From Symbiodinium sp. CCMP2592 (taxonomy: Eukaryota; Sar; Dinophyceae; Suessiales; Symbiodiniaceae), in the NCBI GenBank assembly GCA_905221615.1, contig CAJNDT010000491.1:620001-684000 (forward strand): a DNA stretch of 64,000 bases. The letters are read 5' to 3'. Of the stretch, positions 18,526 to 27,413 are shown in pieces. The notes beneath the pieces were generated by a model. The model was not told the origin of the DNA. It ran no database searches and saw nothing but the letters and a program-made list of their open reading frames with translations. Both the position numbers and the translations under genes were made by a program. Numbering within the stretch: the stretch's first letter is position 1; every line of letters starts with the position of its first letter.

Positions 18526-18912
18526 AGCTAACTTGCCTGGATCGAAAGTCAGACTCGCGGTAGGAACCCCCACGAAATGCGAGACTGAGCTCCAGACGAA
18601 CGCCCCGACCCAGAAAGTCGCCCTCCCAACCGCCAGTAAAGCGAGAGCCGAGCTGCGAGGCAGTCATGGGCAAAGCAAGCACAGCGCAGAAAGCATGTGG
18701 GCGCACACAGAAAGACATGCATGAAATCTCGAAAGCGAAGACACGCATGTTTTCATAGGACCTGGACAGCACAATCGCTGGTGAAGACCTATAAGGGCAC
18801 CAGAAACTCCTATAGAGAACGTGCGCCAGAGTGCCTGGAACTGCTCAGGCCCGTGAGAGCGAGCTGTTTGGTCACCGCCCAACAGCAGCCAGGTAAGTAG
18901 CCCACCAGAAAA

Positions 18913-19197
18913 TCACATCCAGGCATGGATTAAGCCTTCAAGATCGTCGATTTCACCTTGAATCTCCCGGAGCCTCTGGCGATGATTCTCCTGTTCAGTG
19001 GAAAACACCTGTAGTCGCCCTGACATGTCGGCCAGCTTCTCACGGAGAGCGGCCCAACGAGACTTCTGCTCATCCTTAAAGGCCTGAAACTCCATGCGAA
19101 GCACCTGCACCTGACTCTCAAGCGAGGTCGGCGTCCGCGGCGCACAGGGCGAGCGCGAGCGGGATCGCCTCGCACCAGGTCCCTCAGCTGTGTCCAT
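18913..19197 (-). CDS. Small coiled-coil ORF
   Basis: Starting at the ATG at 19197, this minus-strand frame encodes about 94 residues. An Arg/Ser-rich start (RRSRSRSP) is followed by a long amphipathic helix with heptads (about residues 25-90), so it would be a short coiled-coil protein. It could be an exon of a split gene with the similarly styled ORF at 19389-19928. I know no family. It resembles in style, not in sequence, the coiled-coil ORF at 39123-39449. Confidence 0.35.
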   Translation of the reverse strand: MDTAEGPGARRSRSRSPCAPRTPTSLESQVQVLRMEFQAFKDEQKSRWAALREKLADMSGRLQVFSTEQENHRQRLREIQGEIDDLEGLIHAWM

Positions 19198-19388
19198 CCC
19201 AAAAGCCCCCCTGAGGTCTCGCGGTGACCGAGCAAGCGGGGCTGTCAAAAGAGGGGCCAAAACGGCGCAAAAGCAGGACACGAACGAGCTTTTGCTGGGC
19301 CGCATCGCGAAAGCAGACTCAACTGCCAGGGGAAAAACTCATGCGGACTTCAGAGTCAAAGCAGAGACATGTTTTCACAGGTGCGAGC

Positions 19389-19928
19389 TCAGACCATGGC
19401 ACAAAAGGATGTCGCCGTTAAAGTTTCAAAAACCTTCATGGGGCCCAGCACCACCCCTGTCATCTCCTCGACAGCGTCCATTCTCCCCCGTAGTCCTGTG
19501 AACATGATCTCGAGGTCAGAGAGTCGCCTCTTAATTGAGGGCGCGCGTTCAGATTCCAGATGCTCCGGCGTGACAGGTTCGAAAGCCCACGTGGGTGCAG
19601 CATATGAGTCCAGGTCACCACAGAGCTCAGCTCGGCGCTCGGGCGGCAGCTCGCGAAAAACAGACAGCGCATCACGCTCTGCGAGGATGTCGCCGGTCTG
19701 ACTCCCCGTCAGAGACTCGGCGTCGTCCAGTTCAAGGGCCTGACCATGAGAAAGCCACAAGAAGGTATTGAAGGCCTCGACTTCGGGCTCCTGGGGACGA
19801 ACCATGGCCACGGTATGCATGGACCGGGCGATGTCAGCCGCGAGTTCCGCAGCACGAGTGCTCCACAGTTTGCCGTTCTGCTGATCATGCGCCCAAACGG
19901 CATTTCTGCTGAGACGCGGCGAAGTCAT
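19389..19928 (-). CDS. Hypothetical ORF with C-terminal coiled coil
   Basis: ATG-started frame of 179 residues with balanced composition and a probable coiled coil near the C-terminus (about residues 130-165). No family recognised. Together with the ORF at 18913 and the open stretch at 19949-20206 on the same strand it may form a multi-exon gene, but I could not identify convincing splice junctions. The surroundings are repeats, which lowers confidence. Confidence 0.35.
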   Translation of the reverse strand: MTSPRLSRNAVWAHDQQNGKLWSTRAAELAADIARSMHTVAMVRPQEPEVEAFNTFLWLSHGQALELDDAESLTGSQTGDILAERDALSVFRELPPERRAELCGDLDSYAAPTWAFEPVTPEHLESERAPSIKRRLSDLEIMFTGLRGRMDAVEEMTGVVLGPMKVFETLTATSFCAMV

Positions 19929-20623
19929 AATCTAACAGAAGCCCAGAGTCACAAATAATATGCCCTCTGCAATCGCAGCCGTTCCCTCAGAAACGTAGCC
20001 TGAAGACTTCTGAAGATGTTGGCGAGAGCAGTGCAAACGGAGCGCAAATCAGACAGCTGATCGATGCCGAGGCAAAAGATGACAAGAGCCCCTGACTGTG
20101 CAGCACCCAAAAGCTGAAGAAGCGAAGGTCCCAGAATAGCCGATTGCCAGCCGCGCAAACGGGTTTGCTGAAGCAGAAAGAAGAAGATCAAGCGCCTCGT
20201 AGGCACCGGAGGCCGATTGTATTGTACCGCAAGCAGACCGATGGCCGGCGCATGCAGAAGGTACGGCAGGATCCCCTAACTGCTTGAAGACATGAAAAAT
20301 TTGTGTTCATGTCCTGATTGAACGTGAGCATGTTTTCCAGAGTCATGCTCCCACCTGCGCTAGCTACCTTGAAGGGCGAGCGCGGAAAGCAACACGATGA
20401 GCTGCACTCTTCAAGAATACTCAAGCATTCGGCTCATGCAAAAGACCAGATCATGCATGAAAATGAAATGTTGAAAGGACAAAGTTTGCCTGTTAAAATC
20501 GCGCTGCTGCAAGAGAGCATTATACAAGGGAGCCCGCAGGCTCAGATTGAGCATCGATACGTCCAGCCCAGGATGCTGGACTACCCGCCTTCAAAGACAA
20601 AGCCAGCATAAAAATGCACGCTA

Positions 20624-20671
20624 TCATATATATATATATATATATATATAGAGATGTGTGTGTGTGTGTGC

Positions 20672-20719
<48 letters not shown>

Positions 20720-20732
20720 AAATACATAATAT

Positions 20733-20766
<34 letters not shown>

Positions 20767-20962
20767 TGCATGTATGTATGTATGTATATAGATATATGTG
20801 TATATATGTGTATATATGTGTATATATGTGTATATATGTGTATATTTATAGATATGTATACCTATATATATATATAGAGAGAGAGAGAGATATGTATATG
20901 TATATATGTACACATATATACATATGTATACACATATATCTGTATCAAAATGTGCGTGTATA

Positions 20963-21010
<48 letters not shown>

Positions 21011-21050
21011 CATGTGTACATATATAAAAAACATATATACATATATGGTC
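20624..21050. repeat. AT-rich microsatellite block (TA)n / (TATG)n
   Basis: Alternating TA runs, GTGT runs and TATG/TATA variants over about 425 bp, with a short GA run near 20,876. The Tyr/Ile-rich open frames here are translation artefacts. The block ends in TATATGGTCA followed by C- and G-tracts, an arrangement that recurs inverted at 47.4-47.75 kb and in short form near 49.9 kb. Confidence 0.9.
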
Positions 21051-21107
21051 AGGCGTCTGGCGTTCCCAGCCCCCCCCCAATGGTATGGTCTGCTAGGGTG
21101 GGGGGGG

Positions 21108-21291
21108 TGAAACACTGAATGTTACACATCCAGGTGCCTGTCTGTTTCACGTATCACTTGCATGTATCCATGCCTGTTGCTCAAGGTTCTAGTGCAGTGG
21201 ACTACAGCTGTGCGCCTGTAGCAAAAGAGACACCTGAGTGCCTGTGTTCCTGTACGCCTAGCGAGGGGATACACGTCCAGGTTACATCTCA
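21108..21291 (+). repeat. 5' LTR (184 bp)
   Basis: Starts TGAAACACTG and ends TTACATCTCA. Matches 46862-47045 base for base in my reading. Preceded by eight G. Short for an LTR, but the terminal dinucleotides and the primer-binding-like sequence just inside are diagnostic. The short open frame across it is not a gene. Confidence 0.85.
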
Positions 21292-21294
21292 ACG

Positions 21295-21306
21295 TGGTAG
21301 CGGAGC
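21295..21306 (+). other. Primer binding site candidate
   Basis: TGGTAGCGGAGC begins three bases after the LTR. TGG pairs with a tRNA 3' CCA, and the first seven bases equal the complement of many initiator-methionine tRNA 3' ends (TGGTAGC). The exact primer tRNA is not determined because the match to known tRNAs beyond that is imperfect. Confidence 0.65.
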
Positions 21307-21323
21307 TCCCGGGAAACGGGAAG

Positions 21324-21471
21324 CTTCACACTTGTGGAGGTACCCGTTCGGTACACTCTACACAGGTGGAGGCAACCGGAATACCCGGTGTGCTTCACTC
21401 AGGTGAAGGTGACCGGAGTCTCTCCGGCACACTTCACTCAGGTGAAGATAACCGGAAGAGTTTTCTCCCGG
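21324..21471 (+). repeat. Four tandem double-hairpin units in the leader
   Basis: Four units of about 40 bp between the primer site and the gag start. Each has a 6-bp stem with a 4-nt loop followed by a second, GC-rich hairpin. First hairpins: CTTCAC-ACTT-GTGGAG (21324), CTCTAC-ACAG-GTGGAG (21356), CTTCAC-TCAG-GTGAAG (21393 and 21432). Second hairpins: GTACC/GGTAC (21340), ACCGG/CCGGT (21375), CCGGAG/CTCCGG (21113 plus 300, i.e. 21413), CCGG/CCGG with an inner GAG/CTC (21452). They lie where retroelements keep packaging and dimerisation signals; a role there is inference. Confidence 0.8.
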
Positions 21472-21493
21472 GGCTCGATCCAAGAACAGCGCG

Positions 21494-24400
21494 ATGGCTA
21501 GCCACTCTGCGACTATCTTTGAGCATGATGGAGGAGATGAAGACTACCTCCTTCACGGCAATGAATCTTACGCGACGAATCATCGTCATCTCAATGAACT
21601 ACACCGTCTTTCAGCTTTCCAGCAGGTGACCACCAAAGTACCTCCATCTTATGATGGTAGAAGCAGTTGGTTTGCCTACGAAGATGCGATCGATGACTGG
21701 TGTGACATTACTGAGCTAGACAATGACAAGCGTGGACCAGCTTTGAGAAATCGGTTAGAAGGTGAAGCAGCAATCCACAAGAGGCTTCTCGACAGAGATC
21801 GCCTGAAGGACCCGAACAACGGAGTTAAGTACTTCAAGAGTTTCCTGCGGCCGCTCTTCGTGAAAGGAGCAGCGAATGTCTTTCTCTACCGCTTCCAGCA
21901 GTTCATGAACATGCACCGCGGGAACGGAGACATGCTTCGTTGGATTACCAGGTTTCAACTCTCTGTTCAGAGAATGCAAGAAGCGTGGAACGATACCTAT
22001 CTGCCGATCGAGGATCCGAACAATGCAGAGGTCAGAGCTTTCATAGCAGGACTTCCTCCAGAAGAACAAGCAGATATTACGCCAGCTCAGGCAATGGATA
22101 GAGCCAACGAACGGCTCAGAGAGCAGCATGCTCGGACCATTCCGATCACGGCCAACCTGGTCGCTTTGATCTTTGTGTCCCTGTCTGATCTGACACAGGA
22201 TCAGCGGCAGGTGTTGACATCACTGATGGCACATCGGAACCGAGTTCTGGCTGACTACAACACGACCGAGCTGCGTGAAGTTTACCTGGAGATCTTCTGC
22301 ACGACCAAGACTACCGTCGACAACCCACTCCTCGCTCCTTCGGGCCACGGTGGCCGCAAGACGTTCCTTGTGATCGATGAAGGATATCTGGACAATCACG
22401 AAGGCTACTGGGTCGAGGACGAGGAGGATGGCACGGAAGGTTTCCTCGAAGCGGATGAGGACGCCTTCTGGGTCTACGACGCCGAGAACTACTCATGGTT
22501 CCAGCGGCGTTTCCAAGGCCGCAAGATGAGGCGCGGATTCAAGGGCCACCGCAAAGGCAAAGGAAAAGGTGGCAAAGGATCAAAAGGAAGGCGCTTCTTC
22601 AAGAGGAAGAAAGGCAGGTCCAATCTTGCCGAAGAATCAGAAGCATGGCAGGCAGAAGGACAGTGGCAAGATTACCAGTGGAACGATCAGTCCTGGAACG
22701 ACTGGTCCTGGTACGAGTCTGAGGAATCCTATGCAGCCAAAGGAAAAGGAAAGAAAGGAAAGAAGGGCAAAGGAAAGAGCAAGTTTGGCAAAGATGGAAA
22801 AGATGGAAAGTCCGGAAAAGACGGACAGAGCCAGCTTGCTGATGCTGCCCCGAGCGGCACCACAGCCGCTACGACCTTCTTCGTTGAACATCTTAACACT
22901 CCGAACCTTTCTTTTATGGCCACCGAAGAGAAGATCAATGAGATCGAGGAAGCCTTCATCTCTCAGCCCTTGACGCCAACCACGATGGTGTTGGACTTGG
23001 GATGTACGAGAGCAATGGCTTCGAGAGTGGCCGCGCAGGACCTCATGGAGTTCTGTGACAAGAATCAGAACTGCGGCATATGGTACACCATTGCTGAGAC
23101 CACTTCTCAGTTCACCTTTGCCAATTCCGAGTCTACCAAATGCAACCAGAAGTTGGTCATTTGCATGTACGACCGGGACTTTGCAGTTCAATCCACAGAG
23201 TTCGACATTGTGGAACAAGGGCATGTTCCCATTCTCATGTCCTTACCTCAGATGCGCAATCTTCGTTTCCAGTTCGAGCTCCATCCGGAAAAGGCCTTGC
23301 TCAGCAGCCCTGTGCTGGGAATCAAGGATGTGAGGCTGAAGGTTGCACCGAGCTCACACCTGGTACTTGACCTTCTTGAACTCAGTCAGTTGATGTGGAA
23401 TGTGCGTTTCAGCAAGCATAAGAAGTCGAGCTTCCTCACCTACTTCTCCCACTATGAGTACGGCTTCCATCAGAAGACCGAGGGATGCTCTTCTCAGGAA
23501 GAGGTACCCAAGAATTTCGCTTTGGCGACGGACGATGAGTGGGTGATCAATGAAGCCGACATGGAGATGATTCGCATCCACAAGAAGATGAGAAGGGTCA
23601 AGTACGAACCCAAGGCGGGTTTTGTGCCTATTCCGTTGGAGTATCTGGACACCAAGCGCAAGACGATCATGGAGTTCTCCAAGGGAAAGAGCGTAACTCA
23701 AGAAGATGACTGGCGTTCTTCTGAGCTTTCTTCAACAAGAACTACTGACTCTTGGAAAGGCAAGACCATTTTCAAGATTCTGCCTGTTGGCATCGAGAGT
23801 AGAACCTCGGTGCCGGCTAAGACCAAGGATCCAACCCGTGGCAAGGTAGGATCTCCAGAGGATATGGTTAGCACAGGTAAACCTGAAGACAGCTCGAAGA
23901 ACACAGGAGCATCCGGAAGCTTTCCTCAGGGAAAGGTACCGGAGAGAAGAAGAATTCGAGTCAAGGGAAGCTTTCCACAGGGAAAGGAACCCAAGGAACC
24001 GGCTCCTTCTCCTCTTGCTCCTGAAGATGATCCGGATCTTCAAGAGTACGAACCGTCTGAACCCGGGGATGCAGATTTGCTTCCTCCGAAGGGCCCAGAG
24101 CCACAGTCGCTAGAACCTAGGAGGATCGCGCTTCCATTGCCAGGCCACGAGGTCTCAAGGGCTTCTCCGCAGTATCAGCGCATGTTGGAAAAGCTGAACA
24201 ATGATGTTGAGCTTTACAAGTTGCATGTGAAGCATTACCACATGAGTCCTGCTCAGTTTCGACGCAGGACCAGCATGCTTGGGCTGCCAGGAGAGATCTA
24301 TGACAAGTACGACCGCATCGTCAAAGGCTGTCGTGTTTGCAGCACCTCCGTGCCTACGCCTCCGCGAGCCAGAATCGCAGGGTTGAGAGCATCATCCTTC

Positions 24401-26425
24401 GGTGATCTCATTTTTGTTGATCACGAAGAGATTAAGTTTGGTACTAAAGCCTATCTGGCTTTGGTCATCATTGACGGTGCTTCGAATCTCCTGTGGGCTA
24501 CGGCTCTCACAAGCCTGGAAGCGCCAGAGACTCTGGGAGCTTTCCGACAATGGACAGAGGAGAACAACTGCGTTCCTAAGGGAATCGTAGGAGATCAAGC
24601 ATTTTTCACGCCACAGTTCATGTCCTATTACAAGTTCCATGGCATTACTCCATATCCATGTGGACCGCGAACTCCTTGGCCTAATCGAGCTGAGACCGCA
24701 GTGCGTCTTTTCAAGCGCACATGGGCCATCATGGCTAAGGCCTTAGCCGATGAAGGTTATGCAGAGAAGGTGACTGTTCGTCAAGCAGTCAAGAAGGTGG
24801 CATGGGCAAGAAATTGCCAGCTTACTGTCTCGGGCTATTCTCCTTTAGAGATAGCCACTGGAAGACGTCCACCAGACTTGTTTGACGTGGAAAACAGTTC
24901 TCCTGAACAGCTCTCTGCTGATCCTGCCGAGGAGGACCGAACCACTCTGGAACTCCAGAGGATTGCCATGCGGGCTCATCAAGAAGCCAGACAGTCGCTC
25001 GATCTTCGGAAGGACCTTGCACGAAGAGTTATGCCGTCTGATGGTCCTTACTCGAAGGGTGACCGCGTGTTCGTTTGGCATAAGGATGAGTCGAAGAAGA
25101 AGTCTGAAGGAACCTGGGTCAGAGGTATAGTTGTGTCACAAGAAGGTGCCATGGTGTTGGTTGAAGTTCATCGTGCCGTTCTTCGGGTTAATCAGTCGAA
25201 GGTCAGGCGTGATGGAGATCCGTGGCATGATGTGGCCATTCCTCTGAAGAAAGATGAGGTCCCGAGACGCTCTTCTCAGGAAGAGGCACTCGACCGCATC
25301 GGCGACGATATTCTTGATCGTGCCGGTTCTGGGTTCTGCTATGAGCATGAGATCTGTTACCACACTCTCACTTCAGGCAAGAGCGATTTCGTTGAGATCA
25401 CACCTCGCCTCACCGGGCTTACTGCGTGCACAGTCCATTCTGGACTTGATGCGAGTGAACCTGTGTTGTTTGGTGAATGGAACGCCAAGTCTATCCAATC
25501 TTCGATTGAGGCTGCTTGGCAAGTGATCTTGAAGGCAGAGCCTAATCACATTTTTATTCATCCTGTCATTCCTGACGGTTGGCCCAGGAAGGCCGCTAAT
25601 GCCTTCTGGCACTTTTGTGCCGAAGTCTGCCGTTGGCAAGATGACAAGGGCGATGGATACTTCGTGACCATCATGTATCCTTCTCATTGTGGGTTCTGGC
25701 TTTCGCAGAGTAGTCGCTCTCTGAAGTGGAGAAGAGGACTTTCATTCCACACCTTCAAGAACCGTGGTGTACTTCCTTCAGGGGGAGATGACCATGGTAA
25801 GCATCAGCATGGTGAGCTTTCTTTTCTCACTAATCTGCCTGATGGATCATTTGGCCGTTTGGAGTCGTTGGAAGAAGGCTATGACTCTGCTAACGCACTT
25901 GATCCGAGGTTTGCTGTGCTGCTTTCGCAGTGTCTTGTGGGTGATGAACGATCAGATCTCCGACAATCTTGCTTGTTCGAAGATATCTTTGAGGATTTCG
26001 ATGACGGAACACTGTGTGCGTTGTGTTTGCGATCAGACCGCAATTCAGAGGCTTTACCGGTTCTTCCGTCAGAAGCAGAGTACTCATTACTCTCAAACAA
26101 TGACAACAGGAAGCTTCCGACACCTCTGAGGTTTGTTGCGCCGCAGCGTTTTGTTACATCGTCTTTGGTCCAGACTCTGTCGTATGTTGACAGTCTCCTT
26201 CCAGGTACTGAGTTGGAAGTTCACACGACCACATCGTCTGACGCGGTCGCCTTGCGGCCCATGATTAAGAATGTGCGCGTGCTGACTCTTCCTTATCTGG
26301 AGTTTGAGTACTGTAACGTCTACAGGGGGACTCAAGGGAAAACACTTCCTTTGGTTCATCGTCATCCCGATGCTGTTGTCATTTTGTGGCAGAAGGGTGA
26401 CATATGGATCATGTGTTTTTCGTGA
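21494..26425 (+). CDS. Copia Gag-protease-integrase polyprotein
   Basis: Begins with ATG at 21494. Residues 1-340 are Gag-like and helical. Residues 345-455 are a basic, GK-rich, nucleic-acid-binding stretch with W-rich acidic patches. VLDLGCTRAM near residue 498 resembles the DSG/DTG site of retroviral-type aspartic protease with an altered third residue. The integrase zinc finger is HVKHYHM...CRVC (about 910-950), and the core has D976, D1034 and E1067, a spacing typical of copia. A long unrecognised C-terminal part follows. Hairpin-encoded linker peptides (SFPQGK, SSQEE) occur near 666, 810, 827, 1260 and 1427. The frame ends at TGA 26423-26425 after a TTTTT run, where single-base indels probably disconnect it from the RT frame. 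Confidence 0.88.
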   Translation: MASHSATIFEHDGGDEDYLLHGNESYATNHRHLNELHRLSAFQQVTTKVPPSYDGRSSWFAYEDAIDDWCDITELDNDKRGPALRNRLEGEAAIHKRLLDRDRLKDPNNGVKYFKSFLRPLFVKGAANVFLYRFQQFMNMHRGNGDMLRWITRFQLSVQRMQEAWNDTYLPIEDPNNAEVRAFIAGLPPEEQADITPAQAMDRANERLREQHARTIPITANLVALIFVSLSDLTQDQRQVLTSLMAHRNRVLADYNTTELREVYLEIFCTTKTTVDNPLLAPSGHGGRKTFLVIDEGYLDNHEGYWVEDEEDGTEGFLEADEDAFWVYDAENYSWFQRRFQGRKMRRGFKGHRKGKGKGGKGSKGRRFFKRKKGRSNLAEESEAWQAEGQWQDYQWNDQSWNDWSWYESEESYAAKGKGKKGKKGKGKSKFGKDGKDGKSGKDGQSQLADAAPSGTTAATTFFVEHLNTPNLSFMATEEKINEIEEAFISQPLTPTTMVLDLGCTRAMASRVAAQDLMEFCDKNQNCGIWYTIAETTSQFTFANSESTKCNQKLVICMYDRDFAVQSTEFDIVEQGHVPILMSLPQMRNLRFQFELHPEKALLSSPVLGIKDVRLKVAPSSHLVLDLLELSQLMWNVRFSKHKKSSFLTYFSHYEYGFHQKTEGCSSQEEVPKNFALATDDEWVINEADMEMIRIHKKMRRVKYEPKAGFVPIPLEYLDTKRKTIMEFSKGKSVTQEDDWRSSELSSTRTTDSWKGKTIFKILPVGIESRTSVPAKTKDPTRGKVGSPEDMVSTGKPEDSSKNTGASGSFPQGKVPERRRIRVKGSFPQGKEPKEPAPSPLAPEDDPDLQEYEPSEPGDADLLPPKGPEPQSLEPRRIALPLPGHEVSRASPQYQRMLEKLNNDVELYKLHVKHYHMSPAQFRRRTSMLGLPGEIYDKYDRIVKGCRVCSTSVPTPPRARIAGLRASSFGDLIFVDHEEIKFGTKAYLALVIIDGASNLLWATALTSLEAPETLGAFRQWTEENNCVPKGIVGDQAFFTPQFMSYYKFHGITPYPCGPRTPWPNRAETAVRLFKRTWAIMAKALADEGYAEKVTVRQAVKKVAWARNCQLTVSGYSPLEIATGRRPPDLFDVENSSPEQLSADPAEEDRTTLELQRIAMRAHQEARQSLDLRKDLARRVMPSDGPYSKGDRVFVWHKDESKKKSEGTWVRGIVVSQEGAMVLVEVHRAVLRVNQSKVRRDGDPWHDVAIPLKKDEVPRRSSQEEALDRIGDDILDRAGSGFCYEHEICYHTLTSGKSDFVEITPRLTGLTACTVHSGLDASEPVLFGEWNAKSIQSSIEAAWQVILKAEPNHIFIHPVIPDGWPRKAANAFWHFCAEVCRWQDDKGDGYFVTIMYPSHCGFWLSQSSRSLKWRRGLSFHTFKNRGVLPSGGDDHGKHQHGELSFLTNLPDGSFGRLESLEEGYDSANALDPRFAVLLSQCLVGDERSDLRQSCLFEDIFEDFDDGTLCALCLRSDRNSEALPVLPSEAEYSLLSNNDNRKLPTPLRFVAPQRFVTSSLVQTLSYVDSLLPGTELEVHTTTSSDAVALRPMIKNVRVLTLPYLEFEYCNVYRGTQGKTLPLVHRHPDAVVILWQKGDIWIMCFS

Positions 26426-26498
26426 CGATGGCACAGTTGCTTCCTTGCCTTAAGGATAGTCACAGAACAACAGTTCCAGACGGGGGCCTGATGTTGGT

Positions 26499-27413
26499 TT
26501 GGACTTCACGGACCAGCCAGCGCCAGCCCCGGTTGCACCGCAACCGCCAGCCACGGACGACGATGTGGACTATCCAGGATATGATGATCCACACGGTGAT
26601 ATGCCTGTGGATGATGAGGAAATGCCACTACAGCATCCGGAGCAGGATTTGGATGATAATCCTGTTGAGTTGCATGTCGGTGGTGACCCTCCGTCACAAC
26701 CTCCTGGAGGCGGTACTCATGTACCGGTACCAGGGGGAGATGATGATTCCGACCTGGATCACGATCCGGACAGTGGTGGACATCCGCCAGGAGGCGGTCC
26801 TCAGGGACCGGGACCTGGCTATGGTCCTTCACCGGACGAGCCTCCTCTTCCGATGGAGTTTCACGAGGAGTCGCCTCCTCCTGGAGGTCCTCCCGACTCT
26901 CCTGGGGCTCCTCCGCAGTTTGCGAACCCGGATCAGGTTCTCAGTCCACCGATGCCGTGGCCGGCACCACCTTCACCTATTATTGTTCCTGTTCCAATTC
27001 CGCCGCATCCTCACTTTCCGGTGCCACAGAGTATGAGACCGCCGTCACCTCGTAACGTGTCTCAGACACGCGCAAAAGGCGCACATCCTGACGATGTGTC
27101 TAAGGCAAAGTCACGTGCTGTTGTGGGCCCTCCGGTTGTGCTGTTGCCTGGGCAATCTGCGGGAAAGAAGGATCCCGATCCGTCGGGTGACTTTCCAGGC
27201 TTTCACGAGCCTGCTTCCTCTTCTTCTGATCCGGCTCCTGTTCCTGGTTTGCCGGTGACTGAGGAGAATTTCCTATCCAGCAAACCCCACTCCCGGAACC
27301 CACCCCGGAACCGCCGGTGCCGGAAGCTGGTGAGGATACCGATTCGGATGCCACGGTTGACTATCGTGATGAGAGTTTGCTTGCCTTGGCTATTGGCGAC
27401 GACGACGTTTTGA
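26499..27413 (+). CDS. Pro/Gly/Asp-rich linker between integrase and RT
   Basis: Low-complexity, highly acidic and proline-rich sequence in a third frame that bridges the integrase frame and the RT frame. It contains two hairpins (26712-26727, 26795-26810). The true coding path probably runs frame 2 to frame 0 to frame 2, with shifts near 26,416-26,486 (TTTTT, GGGGG runs) and near 27,280. No start codon is needed if these shifts are errors or recoding. The first usable codon here is a TTG, so independent translation is unlikely. Confidence 0.55.
   Translation: MDFTDQPAPAPVAPQPPATDDDVDYPGYDDPHGDMPVDDEEMPLQHPEQDLDDNPVELHVGGDPPSQPPGGGTHVPVPGGDDDSDLDHDPDSGGHPPGGGPQGPGPGYGPSPDEPPLPMEFHEESPPPGGPPDSPGAPPQFANPDQVLSPPMPWPAPPSPIIVPVPIPPHPHFPVPQSMRPPSPRNVSQTRAKGAHPDDVSKAKSRAVVGPPVVLLPGQSAGKKDPDPSGDFPGFHEPASSSSDPAPVPGLPVTEENFLSSKPHSRNPPRNRRCRKLVRIPIRMPRLTIVMRVCLPWLLATTTF

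Noticed and set aside
20520-21118. Tyr/Ile/His-rich open frames on both strands
   Set aside because: Translations of TA/TATG/CA microsatellites with no unique sequence. The same applies at 47,349-47,794.
21190-21200. Relict dinoflagellate spliced leader (GCTCAAG) in the LTR
   Set aside because: Only GCTCAAG matches; the rest of the leader is missing, so this is chance-level.
21119-21406. Identical short ORFs at 21119 and 46873
   Set aside because: They arise from the two identical LTRs, and the shared part is only the repeat.
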